Shown in pieces: positions 4,787-5,848 of a stretch of DNA of 5,848 nt (position 1 is the first letter of the stretch; each line of letters starts with the position of its first letter). A program made the translations under genes and the position numbers. The stretch is from contig JAFDFT010000168.1 of the NCBI GenBank assembly GCA_019309685.1, positions 1 to 5,848 on the forward strand, written 5' to 3'. Under the pieces are notes generated by a model. It was not told the DNA's origin. It saw only the letters and a program-made list of their open reading frames with translations, and ran no database searches. This DNA comes from Deltaproteobacteria bacterium. Its GTDB lineage: Bacteria; Desulfobacterota; Desulfobacteria; Desulfobacterales; JAABPS01.

Positions 4787-5848
4787 TTATTTTATATCCG
4801 TTTCCGATCGTTTTCGGGCAACAAGCTCGTCAATTTTTTTGATGATTTCTTTCAAATTAGAAGACATATGGCCTGCTGTTTGGTATCTCAACTTTTTATC
4901 TTTTTCCATCGCTTTATCGATAACAGTTACAAGTGGTTTGATGATTTTTGAGTTGTATTTTCTTGGATCCGGATGCTGCATGTTTAATATATTATTCATC
5001 AGTTCAGCAGGGCTGTTCGCAAAAAATGGAAGTTCACCGGTTAAAAGTTGAAACATCATAATGCCCAATGAAAAAATATCTGATGTTCCGTCTACCTTAT
5101 CGCCAGAAAATTGCTCGGGAGACATGTAGAAAGGTGTTCCTTTTACAATGCCGGTTTGAGTTTTTGAAGTGGTTGCAATCCTTGCAATCCCAAAATCCGT
5201 AATTTTTACTATGCCTGATTTTAAAAGCATAATGTTGGCTGGCTTGATATCTCTGTGCACAACCCCCTTTAGATGCGCGTAGTCGAGTGCGTCAGCGATA
5301 TCCGAAACATATTGAATGACTTTGATTATTGACAAGAGGTCATCTTTTTTTGTGTATTTTACCAGGTCGTGTCCTTCAAGATATTCCATGGCAATAAACG
5401 CAAGATCTTGTTCTTTGCCGGCATCATATATCGTAACAATGTTTGGGTGGGATAGTGTGCCGGCGATTTGCGCTTCCCGGAAAAAATCTTCTTTTGCTTT
5501 GTCAATTTGTTCCGGCTCAAAATTATCAGCAAACTTAAATGTTTTGATGGCTGTTTTGCGGTTGATGCGAGGATCTATACCCAGATAAACAACACCCATG
5601 GCGCCCTTACCCAATTGTTTGATCAATTCATATCTGCCAAGCGTGGGGCGGGTCCCGGTACCACCTGCCAGAAGATCGTCCGCCAAAGTTCCCGATCCAG
5701 AGGTTGCGTCTCCAAAAATGATTTTATCGCTAGCCTCCATCAGCCTTTTTATTCTTGAATGCACATCTTTAAATTTTTTATCATGTTGTTCGATATATCG
5801 ATATGCCATAGCAGCCTTATTAAATTGCCGCTTTCTTTCATAGTCTAG
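4787..5848 (-). CDS. Hanks-type Ser/Thr protein kinase, 5' end outside the window
   Basis: The frame stays open from the stop at 4787 to the right edge, giving 353 visible residues. An ATG at 5809 is probably internal, because 13 more codons upstream read as the same helical segment (YERKRQFNKAA) that continues into IEQHDKKFKDVHSRIKRL. Counting from that ATG, a Gly/Ser/Thr-rich linker (33-57) leads to the kinase domain (about 60-325). It has a glycine loop GKGAMGVV (67-74), catalytic Lys89 in AIK, alphaC Glu112, catalytic loop HRDIKPAN (185-192) with Asp187, DFG (205-207), and an activation segment rich in Thr/Ser (213-219) before GTPFYMSPE (224-232). All catalytic residues are intact, and it is an RD kinase, usually activated by activation-loop autophosphorylation. 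No PASTA repeats or membrane segment follow. From memory, kinases with this pre-kinase segment often carry an N-terminal CHASE2 sensor and membrane helices; here that part is unseen. It sits upstream of the PP2C and FHA genes, its likely eraser and reader. Confidence 0.9.
   Translation of the reverse strand, partial: LDYERKRQFNKAAMAYRYIEQHDKKFKDVHSRIKRLMEASDKIIFGDATSGSGTLADDLLAGGTGTRPTLGRYELIKQLGKGAMGVVYLGIDPRINRKTAIKTFKFADNFEPEQIDKAKEDFFREAQIAGTLSHPNIVTIYDAGKEQDLAFIAMEYLEGHDLVKYTKKDDLLSIIKVIQYVSDIADALDYAHLKGVVHRDIKPANIMLLKSGIVKITDFGIARIATTSKTQTGIVKGTPFYMSPEQFSGDKVDGTSDIFSLGIMMFQLLTGELPFFANSPAELMNNILNMQHPDPRKYNSKIIKPLVTVIDKAMEKDKKLRYQTAGHMSSNLKEIIKKIDELVARKRSETDIK

Noticed and set aside
4743..5051. 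Plus-strand open frame of 102 codons across the kinase 3' end
   Set aside because: Most of it is antisense to the conserved kinase C-lobe, and its hydrophobic character is a by-product of that antisense reading.
5468..5843. Overlapping plus-strand open frames near the right edge
   Set aside because: They are antisense to the kinase N-lobe, with no independent start signal or recognisable protein.

Overview
The window is AT-rich by eye and reads as an ordinary bacterial chromosome segment. All five recognisable genes lie on the minus strand, so transcription runs from high to low coordinates. The source is probably a Gram-negative, most likely a member of the Desulfobacterota (Desulfobacterales-like). 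That guess rests on the style of the kinase, with its helical segment before the catalytic domain, and on degenerate 'cgaat/tcgat' intergenic repeats of a kind I associate with that group. It is recognition from memory, not a search result.

In order of transcription, the right half (5848 down to 2856) encodes a phospho-signalling module. It consists of a Hanks-type Ser/Thr protein kinase whose 5' end is cut by the window edge, a PP2C-family Ser/Thr phosphatase, and a small protein with two FHA (phosphothreonine-binding) domains. The three genes are separated by gaps of 246 and 152 bp. The first gap holds a good sigma70-like promoter and the second a terminator-like hairpin, so the genes look like neighbouring transcription units rather than one tight operon. 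Functionally they supply a writer, an eraser and a reader of Ser/Thr phosphorylation.

A non-coding stretch of about 416 bp (2440-2855) follows. It carries a perfect 10-bp hairpin, a short tandem repeat and one copy of a degenerate intergenic repeat.

The left half holds two genes overlapping by 11 bp: a GT4-like glycosyltransferase (best start ATG at 2439, not the TTG at 2454) and a HAD-superfamily hydrolase. The overlap implies translational coupling. A glycosyltransferase coupled to a HAD phosphatase suggests, without proving, a two-step synthase/phosphatase route to a small glycoside or glycoconjugate. The last 200 bp at the left edge is non-coding and carries a second copy of the same intergenic repeat plus a weak terminator-like structure.

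I see no RNA gene, CRISPR array, insertion sequence or phage gene. The most interesting points are the kinase/phosphatase/FHA set, the FHA protein's architecture (one intact FHA, one degenerate FHA, a Thr-containing linker that could be a phospho-switch), the coupled GT/HAD pair, and the repeat family shared by the two intergenic regions.
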